Assembly: GCF_009792795.1 (NCBI RefSeq)
Contig: NZ_VKHQ01000003.1
Location: 797,601-861,600, forward strand
Length of the DNA stretch: 64,000 nt
Reading direction: 5' to 3'
From: Cognatiluteimonas profundi
GTDB lineage: Bacteria; Pseudomonadota; Gammaproteobacteria; Xanthomonadales; Xanthomonadaceae
The stretch's first letter is position 1. Every line of letters begins with the position of its first letter. A program made the translations under genes and the position numbers. Below are positions 29,001 to 37,095 of this stretch, piece by piece. The notes beneath the pieces are model-generated. The model saw only the letters and a program-made list of their open reading frames with translations. It was not told the DNA's origin and searched no databases.

Positions 29001-31281
29001 CGGAGCTCGACAGGCCGATCGCGCCGATTGCAAAGCCCTGGCCGTAAACCAGCAGCGAACCGGCGGCGGAATTGGTGATGGACGTATCGCCGGTTCCGGC
29101 GCTGGCGTAGATGCCATAACCGTACCAGGCCGTGACGTCGATGTTGCCCGAGTTGGACACGGTCGTGCCGGTCTGGCTCGACGCGCGGATGCCATTACCC
29201 AGGTAACCGCCGAAGTAGGTGGATTCGACAACGATGTTGCCACTGTTGTCGACGCTGGCGCCGCCATTTGAAGACGCGGCGACGATGCCGTAGGCACCAT
29301 AGTTGTAGGCAGACTGGGTCGAATAGACGTTGATGTCGCCGGAGTTGGTCACCGTGGCATCGCCGTTGAACGACAGTGCCAATGCGCCATAGGCCGTGCC
29401 ACCGGAGATGGCCGTGATCGTGCCACTGTTGTCGATGGTGGAATCACCATCCGCGGACACGACGATGCCAGCCGCTCCATAACCGTATTTGTTGCTCTGG
29501 CCAGCATAGATGTTGGCGGAGTTCGTCACGCTTGCCGTCGAGCCGGTGCCGGTCGCGATGACTTCGATGCCCGTGCCGCCGAGGATGCTGTAGGCAGCGA
29601 TGTCACCGGAGTTGTCGACGCTGACGTCGCTGTATGCCTGGTTGCTGCCAGCATGGATTCCCGTGGCGAAATAGGTCGTCGCGTAAGGCGACGCGCCTAC
29701 GGTGATCGTGCCTGCGTTGTTGACGGACACCGAACCGCCGGCCTGGCCATAGATGCCGACGGCATACACGCCGGATGCATTGATCGCACCGGTGTTGCCG
29801 ATGCTCAGGCCACCTGCGCCCGCCGTGCCGTAGATGCCGAACGCATGGCCGTACACGTAACCATTGCCATAGGCATTGGCGGTGATGTCACCGTCATTGA
29901 CGATGGTCGCGGCGTAGTTGCCCTGCGCTTCGATGCCGGCAGCCCAGCTGTAGCCGCTGGCATTGATATCGGAATACGCACCCGTCGTGACATTGACCGA
30001 GGAGCCGGACGCGAAGATGCCGTCCGCCAGCCCGTAAGAGGAATAGGCGCCGACATGGCCATCATTGGTGATCGCGACGTCGCCGTAGACCGAATAGCCG
30101 TACATGCCGATGGCGTTGCCGGCATACGAGTTGGCTGTGATCGAACCGCTGTTGGAGAGGCCGGCATTGCCGCCAACGGCATAGCCCATGATTCCCGTGG
30201 CATCCCCGAATGCAGTCACGGCGATCGTGCCGCTGGCACTATTGTCGGCAAGCACGTTGCCGTATGCGGACCGGGCGGACATGCCCGTCGCCGTACCGCC
30301 GTATCCATTGGCGGTGGACGTGATGGTGCCGGAATTGCTGGCCGAGACGTCGCCGTAGCCGGCCGCATACGTGCCCCATGCCTGGCCGAAATCGCCACTG
30401 GCGGTGGACGTGATGGTTCCGGTGTTGGTGGTGCTGGCGGTGCCGTTCGGGGAATAGGCGAACAGACCAGCGGCGGTCCCGGCGTAACCGGTTGCCGATA
30501 CGTTGATCAGTCCGTCGTTGTAGACATCCACGTCGTTGCCGGCGACGGCATAGATGCCCCACGCCTGACCGAAATTGCCACTGGTGCTGGAAGTGATCGT
30601 GCCAGAACTGGTGTTGCGCAGGTCATGAATGTAGTCGGTCGCCTCGACCTCCATCCCCGCCGCCCAGCTATATCCCGACGCAGTCATCGAGCCGTCGTTC
30701 AGCCCGAACCCGAGCGAATCCGCCTCAAGGAAGATCACGTCTGCAATGCCGGTGGTCGACGTGGCCGTGCCCGTGAACCCGCTGTACGCATGGAACCAGA
30801 AGTCGACGAATCCGGGGTACTGCCAGTTGTACATGATGCTGTCGTCCGCACCGCTCACACCGCCAGGACCCGGCGACAGCGAGCCGACGGCCAGCAGGTC
30901 CTGCACCGGGCCAAGCCCCTGTGCATTGGATTGTGCGAATCCGGCAGTGCCGAACGTGGTGATGCCAATGCCGCCGGAAGGAGCGGCGATGGAATACGCA
31001 GACGCACCCGCAGCGCCGTGCGCAAACGGTTGCGTATCGGGAATCGTCGTGAGATCGAAGACCGGCGGGAGCGCCTGTGCGTACGTCGGACCGCTGCAGT
31101 GAATGGCGGTCGTTGGCGCAAAGGGGCAGTTGGCGGCGAGCGCCGCACCACTCGCAGTCAGGGCCAAGGCGGTTGCCGACACGGCCAGCACAGCGCGGAT
31201 CGCGCGGGTGACGGGTGCAACCTTGATGACGCGCGCATGCCGTGGCTTGGCAGACCCAGCCCGGTTCTTCGATTCGCTCAT
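23098..31281 (-). CDS. Giant type Va autotransporter adhesin-like protein, 2727 residues
   Basis: A classical autotransporter. Residues 1-49 are an extended signal peptide with a basic N-region and cleavage near ALA-AN. The passenger (about 50-2300) is almost entirely Gly/Ala/Ser/Asn/Asp/Tyr-rich short repeats of about 20 residues with a core like VTNSGxIxAxSxxGxAxGI, predicted to form a long beta-helix. A linker domain (about 2270-2350, GDLGGDGALNLDVSALTG) precedes the outer-membrane barrel from about residue 2450, which ends in RYNW with the expected terminal aromatic. The only Cys pair noticed is near the mature N-terminus. The ATG at 31281 is preceded by GGGG and preferred over the ATG at 31389, which would add 36 residues before the signal. 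It has its own promoter and terminator. Function is probably surface adhesion or aggregation; the ligand is unknown. Confidence 0.92.
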   Translation of the reverse strand: MSESKNRAGSAKPRHARVIKVAPVTRAIRAVLAVSATALALTASGAALAANCPFAPTTAIHCSGPTYAQALPPVFDLTTIPDTQPFAHGAAGASAYSIAAPSGGIGITTFGTAGFAQSNAQGLGPVQDLLAVGSLSPGPGGVSGADDSIMYNWQYPGFVDFWFHAYSGFTGTATSTTGIADVIFLEADSLGFGLNDGSMTASGYSWAAGMEVEATDYIHDLRNTSSGTITSSTSGNFGQAWGIYAVAGNDVDVYNDGLINVSATGYAGTAAGLFAYSPNGTASTTNTGTITSTASGDFGQAWGTYAAGYGDVSASNSGTITSTANGYGGTATGMSARSAYGNVLADNSASGTIAVTAFGDATGIMGYAVGGNAGLSNSGSITANSYAGNAIGMYGYSVYGDVAITNDGHVGAYSSYGLADGIFASGSSVNVTTGAYSDINASGYSWAAGIEAQGNYAATIVNDGDITANAYGNGYVYGHAFGIYGTAGAGGLSIGNTGAINASGVYAVGIYGQAGGSVSVNNAGTITVGASPYATTYFATGIHAGSNQAYSDVSVDNSGDIAAYSILGGTGIEVIATGTGSTASVTNSANIYAGQSNKYGYGAAGIVVSADGDSTIDNSGTITAISGGTAYGALALSFNGDATVTNSGDINVYSTQSAYNYGAYGIVAASSNGGASVDNSGNIVVESTYFGGYLGNGIRASSQTGTTVSNSGNIDVTAWYGYGIYASAGTGDTSITNSAAGSLLVYGQGFAIGAIGLSSSGDVSIDNAGSIKTYANGESVGTFASSTYGNASSTNSNSIFAYSYAGPAIGSFTRANNGDASVDNSGTSVAVARNGSADGIRAIGTTVEVANSGTSFALSAYGQATGISAYGSDSVSVTNDGYTGAVSLYGAAARGIYAEGGDITIGNGAAGEVDATARYGVALGIFGYAYAGSAVVDNAGTITAIGGYGAVGAYAVAYGDATLTNSGTINATANVGNAIGMGGNSAVGNASLTNSNVIGVYSSSGNAVGLAGYAATGNVDLENTGGITAGSYSGDANGMNGFALAGNVTLDNSGGLNAYSHYGNAIGMYGYAVVGDVSATNSGGISAYSYYGLADGIFASGASVDVANAGTGAISASGYGWAAGIEAQGSDLTTVTNDGSISAYASAANYSTGEYGHAFGVYATGGAGGVSVTNTGSIYASAAYGYGVYARSAGPITITNGVDGSIDVGSYGNRGYVATGISAATNDVGGDITIDNSGDISAFSIYGSNGISAIATGAGSTGFVSNSGQIYASQSNKYGYGSAGIVVSADGDSTIANTGGITTVSAGTAYGALALSFNGDATVTNSGNIDVYSTGSLQYNGAYGIVAASSNGGASVDNSGSINVTSNKYGVGYIGNGIKATSYTGTTVGNSGDINVTAKYAYGVYASAGTGDTTITNSAGGSIDVNGIGLALGALGLSTYGNVSVVNAGDIRSYADGEAVSVFASSTHGDVSVQNSGLALAYSNSNVAIGLFGRANDGTVSIDNSNEAIALSNSGSASAIRATGLTVSVDNSGLAYASSYGGNAKGIDVYAVDLATVDNSGAAVALSEYGNATGIYAIGGNDVSITNAVGAGIYAYSGYASAQGVIGFAYGDITVDNAGQITAEGYNGAVGVYAGANGDASLTSTGSIDATSSYSGATGASVYARGDATVVNSGSIDAIGYGDTTGIQAHAYAGGANVTNSGPVYAYSYAGMAIGIDGSSSYGDVGIANGGAIDAVSLYGTAYGIRADGVQASVGNTGDITATGYDRAVGINVTGSDLATVVNDGSVSATATRPGGFAEGVFAGSDGDVSVSNGTTGNVGAYADMGMAVGLVGISYAGDVHADNAGSVIAAGGYVAFGAYVRGYNATVTNSGSVSATAVYGPALGMIARAYATVDVDNAGSIDATSTDAYATGLEVSGTTVNVTTSGDITAYGYFGATGINAYGSMVSVTNSGAITATSTGAGYSAPLVASPGFNVVPKYAQAHGIYAIGDGVTVSNEATGSISATSAMGFAEGVMAYSHSGNTLVNNDGSISADGMTAFGVYAGAYGNAVFTAGSTGTTTALATGDAYGAYVFSYAANAIVDNAGAVSATTTGGTDTATGVSANAYAGNVLVTNSGSISASSTGDASAIGVKTKAAGTSFVDNSGTISASDPDYAVAVSFDSAGISTLRNTGIIRTEATTEGQVAVLGGAGVLHVLNYGDIYGAAIAGAGDDAFTNGSGGVWHVGNHISNFGGGDDSILNAAGGTIALSNAAIYMGGSDSTGNSFTNNGSIRVNGAGLIDMGTTGSAANAQALMNGGIIDFVDGAPDDTLTIIGDLGGDGALNLDVSALTGVSDKLYVEGNIADGSVQTVNAQFAGIPMPTDAPIPFAYISGNSVSGSFVPGQVIGFAADNFVNLNVAVISDIDSSNASPDVFSLGVQLGGLSGSGMLAATIAPSAKSLINSSIGTWRQRVGVLPRQDDGGFSPWIRAFSDKGDVDPQNTTLDFADNSDLGFNQDNSGREFGMNFALPGGFNYGVLLAKADGTQTLRSGLGSDRLDLSSAGLYATWLGTAGLYVDVSYRWMDFDARLTSSGGVQKSSGNASAFNVEAGFNAWSVAGFNIVPQAQYTRTDITNIGTVHGSLIDFAANGGQSTRGRLGVGIDKTFENGGFTWTPYGAVSAVKEFDGKSTYTIDSVFHGQTRTDGTGAMLELGLGTRKGGFSATGGVNWTDGGAQQSFTGGQLVLRYNW
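26137..28080 (-). repeat. Macro-repeat copy B in autotransporter passenger
   Basis: A 1944-bp block aligned residue by residue with copy A apart from small in-frame indels; the QSNKYGYG landmark is offset by 2037 bp between copies. Most differences in the best-matching stretches (27410-27480 against 29440-29520) are at third codon positions. A diverged partial third copy starts near 26136 (IGIDGSSSYGDV) and fades by about 25,200. Confidence 0.7.
28081..30105 (-). repeat. Macro-repeat copy A in autotransporter passenger
   Basis: A 2025-bp block encoding 675 residues whose order of short units is repeated in copy B. Shared landmarks are IGMYGY, GLADGIFASG, AAGIEAQG, QSNKYGYG, AYGALALSFNGDATVTNSG and YGIVAASSNGGASVDNSG. 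Edges are set at the Met of the first landmark and are arbitrary within the period. Confidence 0.75.
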
Positions 31282-31378
31282 TTGATCCCCACAAATGTAA
31301 GTACGATCCGGAATTCGTTGCGAAATCCGGCGCCCCCTGGCTACTTGCATCGCGCACCCCTCGGGATGCGCGCCGCGA

Positions 31379-31408
31379 AGTATAAACATGGGGTGAATTG
31401 CATTGCAA
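31379..31408 (-). promoter_or_regulatory. Likely sigma-70 promoter of the autotransporter gene
   Basis: On the minus strand TTGCAA (-35, 31403-31408), an 18-bp spacer and TATACT (-10, 31379-31384) precede the ATG by about 97 bp. This part of the 345-bp gap between the autotransporter and tRNA-Pro is clearly richer in A+T than its surroundings. The rest of the gap (about 31410-31626) shows no gene. Confidence 0.55.
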
Positions 31409-31626
31409 AGGGGTTGTGAATGCGCTCACACAATTGACGCGCAGCGTCACTTATTGCTTGACAGGGGCGCTGCGGGAACGTCCGAAATGGCGATCGATTC
31501 GGCAACGGGAGCGCAGCGGGATGGCGCTTTGCGCCCGCCCTTGGCAGCGGCGACTGACGAAACAGGGCCAGCGGGCCCGGACGGGCACAGGCCGGCCGGC
31601 CTGTGGGCCGGACTTGGAATGGTGAT

Positions 31627-31703
31627 TGGTCGGGGCGGCCGGATTTGAACCGACGACCCTCTGCCCCCCAGGCAGATGCGCTACCAGGCTGCGCTACGCC
31701 CCG
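31627..31703 (-). tRNA. tRNA-Pro(GGG)
   Basis: A 77-nt cloverleaf with acceptor CGGGGCG/CGCCCCG, D-arm GCGCAGCCTGGTAGCGC, anticodon stem TCTGC/GCAGA with loop CTGGGGG (anticodon GGG) and T-arm with GTTCAAATC. The discriminator is A and CCA is encoded. Confidence 0.97.
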
Positions 31704-31714
31704 ACTGAAAAACG

Positions 31715-31720
31715 ATTATA
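31715..31720 (-). promoter_or_regulatory. -10 element upstream of tRNA-Pro
   Basis: A perfect TATAAT on the minus strand, 11 bp upstream of the tRNA 5' end. No convincing -35 hexamer is seen at 16-18 bp. Confidence 0.5.
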
Positions 31721-31790
31721 GCCCACTCACTGACGGGACCCGCACGCAACATTCGCCCCATCAAAAGCGGGCGTGCAGGGATTGTGGCGA

Positions 31791-31832
31791 TCAATGACGG
31801 AGCAGCTGGAGAACCTCGTCCAGCTCCATCCG
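31791..31832 (-). pseudogene. Remnant or duplicate of the 3' end of the MerR-like gene
   Basis: This stretch reads RMELDEVLQLLRH-stop and matches the end of the adjacent MerR-like protein, [17 protein letters not shown], 109 bp away in the same direction. Differences are mostly at third codon positions or conservative. No start or longer homologous frame precedes it, so it is treated as a relic. Confidence 0.5.
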
Positions 31833-31899
31833 CGCCGCGAGGAACCCGCGTACGCACCGCCCCCAACAAGCCGCCGCGCGCCGCGCCGCGTTCGGGCGT

Positions 31900-32256
31900 C
31901 TATCGGCGAAGCAACTGCAGGATGTCCTCCAGCTCCATCCGCACCTGCTTCATGATCTGCGAGCTGAGCGCCGATTCCTGCTTGGCGTCCTCACCCTCCA
32001 GCCGAAGGCGTGCGCCACCGATCGTGTAGCCCTGCTCGTACAGCAGGCCGCGGATCTGGCGAACCATCAACACGTCATGGCGCTGGTAGTAACGACGATT
32101 GCCACGACGCTTGACCGGATTCAGCGACGGGAATTCGGTTTCCCAGTAACGCAGCACGTGCGGCTTGACGTCGCACAGCTCGCTGACCTCGCCAATCGTG
32201 AAGTAGCGCTTCGCCGGGATAGGCGGCAGTTCGCGGTTGCTGCCCGGATCAAGCAT
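31900..32256 (-). CDS. MerR-family regulator of the ihfA-linked type
   Basis: A 118-residue protein with an N-terminal winged helix ([24 protein letters not shown], then [16 protein letters not shown]) and a short C-terminal helix ([13 protein letters not shown]) for dimerisation. It lacks the Cys-rich effector domain of metal-sensing MerR proteins. The ATG at 32256 overlaps the end of ihfA by eight bases, so it is the last gene of the pheS-pheT-ihfA run. This gene is found after ihfA in many gammaproteobacteria; its targets are unknown to me. Confidence 0.88.
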   Translation of the reverse strand: MLDPGSNRELPPIPAKRYFTIGEVSELCDVKPHVLRYWETEFPSLNPVKRRGNRRYYQRHDVLMVRQIRGLLYEQGYTIGGARLRLEGEDAKQESALSSQIMKQVRMELEDILQLLRR

Positions 32257-32551
32257 GCGCAACCCCCGCGTAAGCCTCGACCCGCTCCTTGAGCTTCTGC
32301 CCTGGGCGGAAGGTCACGACGGTGCGTGCGGAAATCGGAATTTCCTCGCCGGTCTTTGGATTGCGTCCGGGACGCTGGTTCTTGCGCCGCAGGTCGAAGT
32401 TTCCGAAGCCGGACAACTTGACCTGGCGGCCACCTTCAAGCGCTTCGCGCAAGGCGTCGAAAAACGCGTCGACGAATTCCTTCGCCTCGCGCTTGTTCAG
32501 TCCAACGTCGTCATACAGACGCTCGGCCATTTCAGCCTTGGTCAGAGCCAT
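32249..32551 (-). CDS. ihfA: Integration host factor subunit alpha
   Basis: A 100-residue HU/IHF-family DNA-bending protein. It carries the family motif [26 protein letters not shown] including the intercalating Pro loop, and the alpha-subunit N-terminus [18 protein letters not shown]. It pairs with IhfB to bend DNA at specific sites in replication, recombination and sigma-54 promoters. It is encoded 45 bp after pheT, the usual gammaproteobacterial arrangement. Confidence 0.97.
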   Translation of the reverse strand: MALTKAEMAERLYDDVGLNKREAKEFVDAFFDALREALEGGRQVKLSGFGNFDLRRKNQRPGRNPKTGEEIPISARTVVTFRPGQKLKERVEAYAGVAHA

Positions 32552-32596
32552 ATCGTTCCCCTGTAAACGATCAGCTGGGTGTTTGCCGCGTGCATC

Positions 32597-34969
32597 TCAC
32601 TCACGAATGCGTGCGCTGTAATCGCGTTGCAGCGCGGCCGTCACATTGGCCACCACCGCCTCCACATCGCGGTCGGTCAGGGTGCGGGATTCATCCTGCA
32701 GAATCAAGCCCATAGCGAGACTCTTGAATCCGGTTTCCACCCCCTTGCCGGCATAGCGGTCGAACAGCCGCAGCTGCTGCAGGCAAGGGCCCGCCGCCAC
32801 TTTGACCACTGCTTCCAACGCCTCCCAGGACACCTCGTCCGCGACGACGAACGCGAGGTCGCGGCGGACGGACGGAAACCGCGACAGCGGCGTTGCCCTG
32901 GGCATGGCGCGAAGCAGCAGCGGCTCGAGGTCCAGCTCGAATGCCAGGACCTGGCCGCCGATGTCCAGCGACTGTTGCAGGCGGGGATGCAGCTGGCCGA
33001 TCCAGCCCAGGTGGCGTCCGTCGCGAAACACGTCGGCACTGCGACCCGGATGCGCCCAGGGCGCCGACGAGGCGCGGTACGCCAGCGTCGCTCCCGACAG
33101 CGCAGCCAGGCTCTCCAGATCACCTTTCAGGTCATGGAAGTCGACCTGGCGCGCCGGCTCGCCCCACTGTTCGGCGAGGGCGTCGCCGGTCGCGACCGCC
33201 GCGATACGCAGGGTTTCCAGTGGCGCATCGGCACCGGACTTCGCAAACACCTTGCCCAGTTCGAACAGGCGCACGCGCGACTGCTGGCGCGCCTTGTTGC
33301 GCGCAAGCGCCGCGACCAGTCCCGGCAACAACTGCGTGCGCATGGCGCCGAGTTCCGCGCTGAGTGGATTGGCCAGCGGCACGGCTGCGTCGGCTGCATG
33401 CCAGGTTGCCAGGAGGCCCGCATCCACGAATGCGTAGTTGATCGCTTCGAGGAAGTCGCGCGCGGCGAGATGACGGCGCGCCGTCGCATCGTCGACGCGC
33501 ATCTCGGACGGCGCCACAAGGCGACTCGCGCCCCGTGGCAACGTCGACGGAATCCGGTCGTAACCGTGGATGCGCGCGATTTCCTCGATGAGGTCTTCCT
33601 CGATCGACAGATCAAAGCGACGCGTCGGCGCGGTCACCCGCCAACCTTCCGACGTCGACGCAACGCCCAGGCCCAGTGCGCGCAGGATGCGTTCCACGTC
33701 CGCATCGCCAATTGCCGTGCCCAGGATGCGGGCCAGCCGCGCGCGACGCAGCACGATCTCCCTGGGCCTGGGCAGATGCGCGGGCAATGTCGCTTCGGTC
33801 ACGGGTCCCGCTGCGCCGCCGGCCAGTTCGACAACCAACTGCGTTGCCCGCTCGATGGCTTGCCGCGGCAACTCCGGATCGACGCCCCGTTCGAAGCGAT
33901 GTCCGGCGTCGGTATGCAGGCCCAGCTTGCGTCCGCGGCCGATGATGGCGTCCGGCGAAAAATGCGCGGCCTCGAGGAAGACATTCCGGGTTGCCTGGGT
34001 CACGCGCGTGTCCATCCCACCCATCACGCCGGCCAGTCCGACCGGGCGATCCGCATCGGTGATCACCAGGAAGCCGGCATCGATGGCGGCTTCACGACCA
34101 TCGAGCAATACCAGCGATTCGCCCGCCCGCGCACGCCGCACGCCGATCGGTCCGCGCAGCAGGTCACGATCGTAGGCATGCATGGGCTGGCCGACTTCGA
34201 GCATGACGTACTGGGCGATATCGACCAGCAGGCTGATCGGACGGATGCCGCTGCGCCGCAATCGCTCCGCCATCCAGATGGGTGTGCTGCGCGCGGGATC
34301 GACGCCCTCGATGACGCGACCGAGGTAGCGCGGCGCATCCGCACCGGCATCCAACGTGACATCCAGCATCGTCGCCACGGTCGAGGCGACCGGCGTTGCC
34401 TCGTGGGCGATGACCTCGCTTCCGCACGCCGCCGCGACATCGAATGCGATGCCGCGAACGCTGAAACAATCGGCGCGATTCGGAGTGAGTTTCAGCGCGA
34501 TGCTGGCGTCGGGAAGCCCCAGGTAGCCCGCCAGCGGGGATCCGACCGGTGCATCGGACGGCAACTCGAGCAGTCCGGACGCATCGGTGTCCAGGCCCAA
34601 CTCCTTGGCAGAACACAACATGCCGCTGGATTCCACGCCGCGCAGCCTTGCCGCGCCGATCGTGATGTCGCCGATTCGCGATCCGACCTTGGCCAGCGGC
34701 GCGAGCAGGCCCGGGCGCGCGTTGGGCGCGCCGCACACGATCTGCAACGTTTCGCCATTGCCCGCATCGACCTTGCACACCTGCAGGCGGTCGGCTTCGG
34801 GATGCCGTGCACACTCGATGATGCGCGCGACGACCACGCCATCGAACGCATTGCCGAGCACCGACATCTCCTCGACCTCAAGGCCGATCGCCGTCAGCGT
34901 CGCGGCGAGTTCATCGCGTGTCGCAGTCGTCTTGACGTGTTCGCGCAGCCAGTTTTCGGAGAATTTCAT
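32597..34969 (-). CDS. pheT: Phenylalanyl-tRNA synthetase beta subunit
   Basis: A 790-residue subunit. The order is: N-terminal tRNA-binding domain (about 40-150, ICGAPNARPG), B3/B4 editing domain (about 210-390), B5 domain (about 400-475) and a C-terminal ferredoxin-like anticodon-binding domain (about 695-790). With PheS it charges tRNA-Phe. The ATG at 34969 (MKFSENWLREHVKT) is the conserved N-terminus; the in-frame sequence before it lies in the REP pair. It follows pheS. Confidence 0.97.
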   Translation of the reverse strand: MKFSENWLREHVKTTATRDELAATLTAIGLEVEEMSVLGNAFDGVVVARIIECARHPEADRLQVCKVDAGNGETLQIVCGAPNARPGLLAPLAKVGSRIGDITIGAARLRGVESSGMLCSAKELGLDTDASGLLELPSDAPVGSPLAGYLGLPDASIALKLTPNRADCFSVRGIAFDVAAACGSEVIAHEATPVASTVATMLDVTLDAGADAPRYLGRVIEGVDPARSTPIWMAERLRRSGIRPISLLVDIAQYVMLEVGQPMHAYDRDLLRGPIGVRRARAGESLVLLDGREAAIDAGFLVITDADRPVGLAGVMGGMDTRVTQATRNVFLEAAHFSPDAIIGRGRKLGLHTDAGHRFERGVDPELPRQAIERATQLVVELAGGAAGPVTEATLPAHLPRPREIVLRRARLARILGTAIGDADVERILRALGLGVASTSEGWRVTAPTRRFDLSIEEDLIEEIARIHGYDRIPSTLPRGASRLVAPSEMRVDDATARRHLAARDFLEAINYAFVDAGLLATWHAADAAVPLANPLSAELGAMRTQLLPGLVAALARNKARQQSRVRLFELGKVFAKSGADAPLETLRIAAVATGDALAEQWGEPARQVDFHDLKGDLESLAALSGATLAYRASSAPWAHPGRSADVFRDGRHLGWIGQLHPRLQQSLDIGGQVLAFELDLEPLLLRAMPRATPLSRFPSVRRDLAFVVADEVSWEALEAVVKVAAGPCLQQLRLFDRYAGKGVETGFKSLAMGLILQDESRTLTDRDVEAVVANVTAALQRDYSARIRE

Positions 34970-34981
34970 TGCTTGGAATCC

Positions 34982-36052
<1,071 letters not shown>

Positions 36053-36107
36053 TCATCGACAAGAGCAGCCATGCGCGGTGCATTCCGGCCTCGCACATGC
36101 GCGTCCC

Positions 36108-36144
36108 AAAAAACGAATGGGGAAGGACTTGCGCCCTTCCCCAT
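36108..36144 (-). terminator. Terminator/attenuator between rplT and pheS
   Basis: On the minus strand a 10-bp stem (ATGGGGAAGG/CCTTCCCCAT) with an eight-base loop is followed by TCG and six T residues. It lies between rplT and pheS. It could end the rpmI-rplT transcript or act as a pheST attenuator, but no Phe-rich leader peptide is seen in the 55 bases before it. Confidence 0.8.
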
Positions 36145-36201
36145 GCGTGTATTGCATCGTCCGGGCATCGCGCGAGGTCAGCGCGACAGCCGGGGCAAGA
36201 C

Positions 36202-36561
36202 CTACGCTGCGAGCGCGCCCTTTGCTTTCTCGGCCAGCGCCGCAAAACCCACCGCATCGTGCACGGCGATGTCCGCCAGCACCTTGCGGTCGAGGGTGAT
36301 GCCGGCCTTGAGCAGGCCGTTCATGAAGCGGCTGTAGCTGATGCCGTTGATGCGGGCGGCGGCGTTGATGCGCGCGATCCACAGCGAACGGAACTGGCGC
36401 TTGCGCTGCTTGCGGCCGATGTAGGCGTACTGCAGGGCCTTCGTCACCGCCTGCTTGGCGACGCGGAAGACCTTGCGGCGGGCGTGGTAGTAGCCCTTGG
36501 CCTGCTTCAGGATTTTCTTGTGGCGGCGACGCGCCTGTACACCACGTTTAACTCGTGCCAT
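36202..36561 (-). CDS. rplT: 50S ribosomal protein L20
   Basis: A 119-residue basic protein with the conserved start [19 protein letters not shown] and the segment [17 protein letters not shown]. It binds 23S rRNA early in large-subunit assembly and in several bacteria represses its own operon by binding the leader mRNA. It is 11 bp after rpmI. Confidence 0.98.
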   Translation of the reverse strand: MARVKRGVQARRRHKKILKQAKGYYHARRKVFRVAKQAVTKALQYAYIGRKQRKRQFRSLWIARINAAARINGISYSRFMNGLLKAGITLDRKVLADIAVHDAVGFAALAEKAKGALAA

Positions 36562-36572
36562 TTCTCATCTCC

Positions 36573-36770
36573 TCACAAGTACGGAAGCATGCGGTTCAGA
36601 CGTCCAGCGTCCTCGGGGCGGACGTGGTTCGTCTGCCGGAGGTTGCGCTTCCGCTTGGTCGCTTTCTTGGTGAGGATGTGGCTCTTGTTGGCGTGGCCGC
36701 ACTTGAACTTGCCGGAAGCGGTCTTCCGGAAGCGCTTGGCCGCCGCCCGATTGGTCTTGATCTTGGGCAT
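36573..36770 (-). CDS. rpmI: 50S ribosomal protein L35
   Basis: A 65-residue protein of standard length with [20 protein letters not shown] at the start and [17 protein letters not shown] at the end. It is co-transcribed with rplT. A promoter candidate and a long leader are found upstream (36771-37045), after the infC terminator. Confidence 0.98.
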   Translation of the reverse strand: MPKIKTNRAAAKRFRKTASGKFKCGHANKSHILTKKATKRKRNLRQTNHVRPEDAGRLNRMLPYL

Positions 36771-36875
36771 TGCGGGAGGTCCTTTCGGTTTCTGTCACTG
36801 GCTGGGCGGTGGTCTCCCGTTTTTCACGAAAGGTGCCACGCTTTCCGTCCTGCCCTTGCCGGTCGTAAGTCGTTG

Positions 36876-36898
36876 ATTCCCATGATTTACCATGGGAG
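36876..36898 (-). promoter_or_regulatory. Leader stem upstream of rpmI
   Basis: The rpmI leader contains CCCATG-GTAAAT-CATGGG, a six- to seven-bp hairpin about 110 bases before the rpmI start. L20 autoregulation acts on leader RNA structure in other bacteria. That this stem takes part is only a suggestion. Confidence 0.3.
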
Positions 36899-36952
36899 TC
36901 CGCGACAGGTCCTGTGTTGCTGGTACATCACACCCGGCGAACCGGGCCGCGC

Positions 36953-36981
36953 ATTATGCGGGCTGGGCGGCCTGCATGCAA
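36953..36981 (-). promoter_or_regulatory. Promoter candidate for rpmI-rplT
   Basis: On the minus strand TTGCAT (-35, 36976-36981), a 17-bp spacer and CATAAT (-10, 36953-36958) lie about 180 bp upstream of rpmI. Together with the infC terminator this suggests independent transcription of rpmI-rplT. The 325-bp gap from infC to rpmI shows no gene. Confidence 0.45.
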
Positions 36982-37045
36982 ATATTTCCTTGGAAATCAG
37001 TGGGTTTGATCGGCGCCCGCTGGGCCCGCACCCTCCAATGAGAAA

Positions 37046-37063
37046 GGGCGCCTCGCAGCGCCC
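37046..37063 (-). terminator. Weak terminator after infC
   Basis: A six-bp GGGCGC/GCGCCC stem with a six-base loop, followed on the minus strand by TTTCTC. It lies 33 bp after the infC stop. Partial read-through is likely given the short U-tract. Confidence 0.55.
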
Positions 37064-37095
37064 CTCCTGGTTCCCGCGGGAATCGACCGCTGGCG

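Noticed and set aside
26137..30105. Possibility that the passenger repeats are a CRISPR array
   Set aside because: The repeats are short, diverged, in frame with a long protein, and have no constant spacer or repeat length.
20613..31281. Region as a horizontally acquired genomic island
   Set aside because: GC content by eye and codon use look like the rest of the window and no mobility genes are present. The unusual composition of the autotransporter follows from its amino-acid repeats.
29653..31419. A 588-codon plus-strand open frame over the 5' part of the autotransporter gene
   Set aside because: Same explanation as for the longer antisense frame. It also runs across the autotransporter signal peptide and promoter.
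31627..31703. tRNA-Pro as an integration site of a mobile element
   Set aside because: No integrase, no repeated tRNA 3' end and no att-like duplicate was seen on either side.
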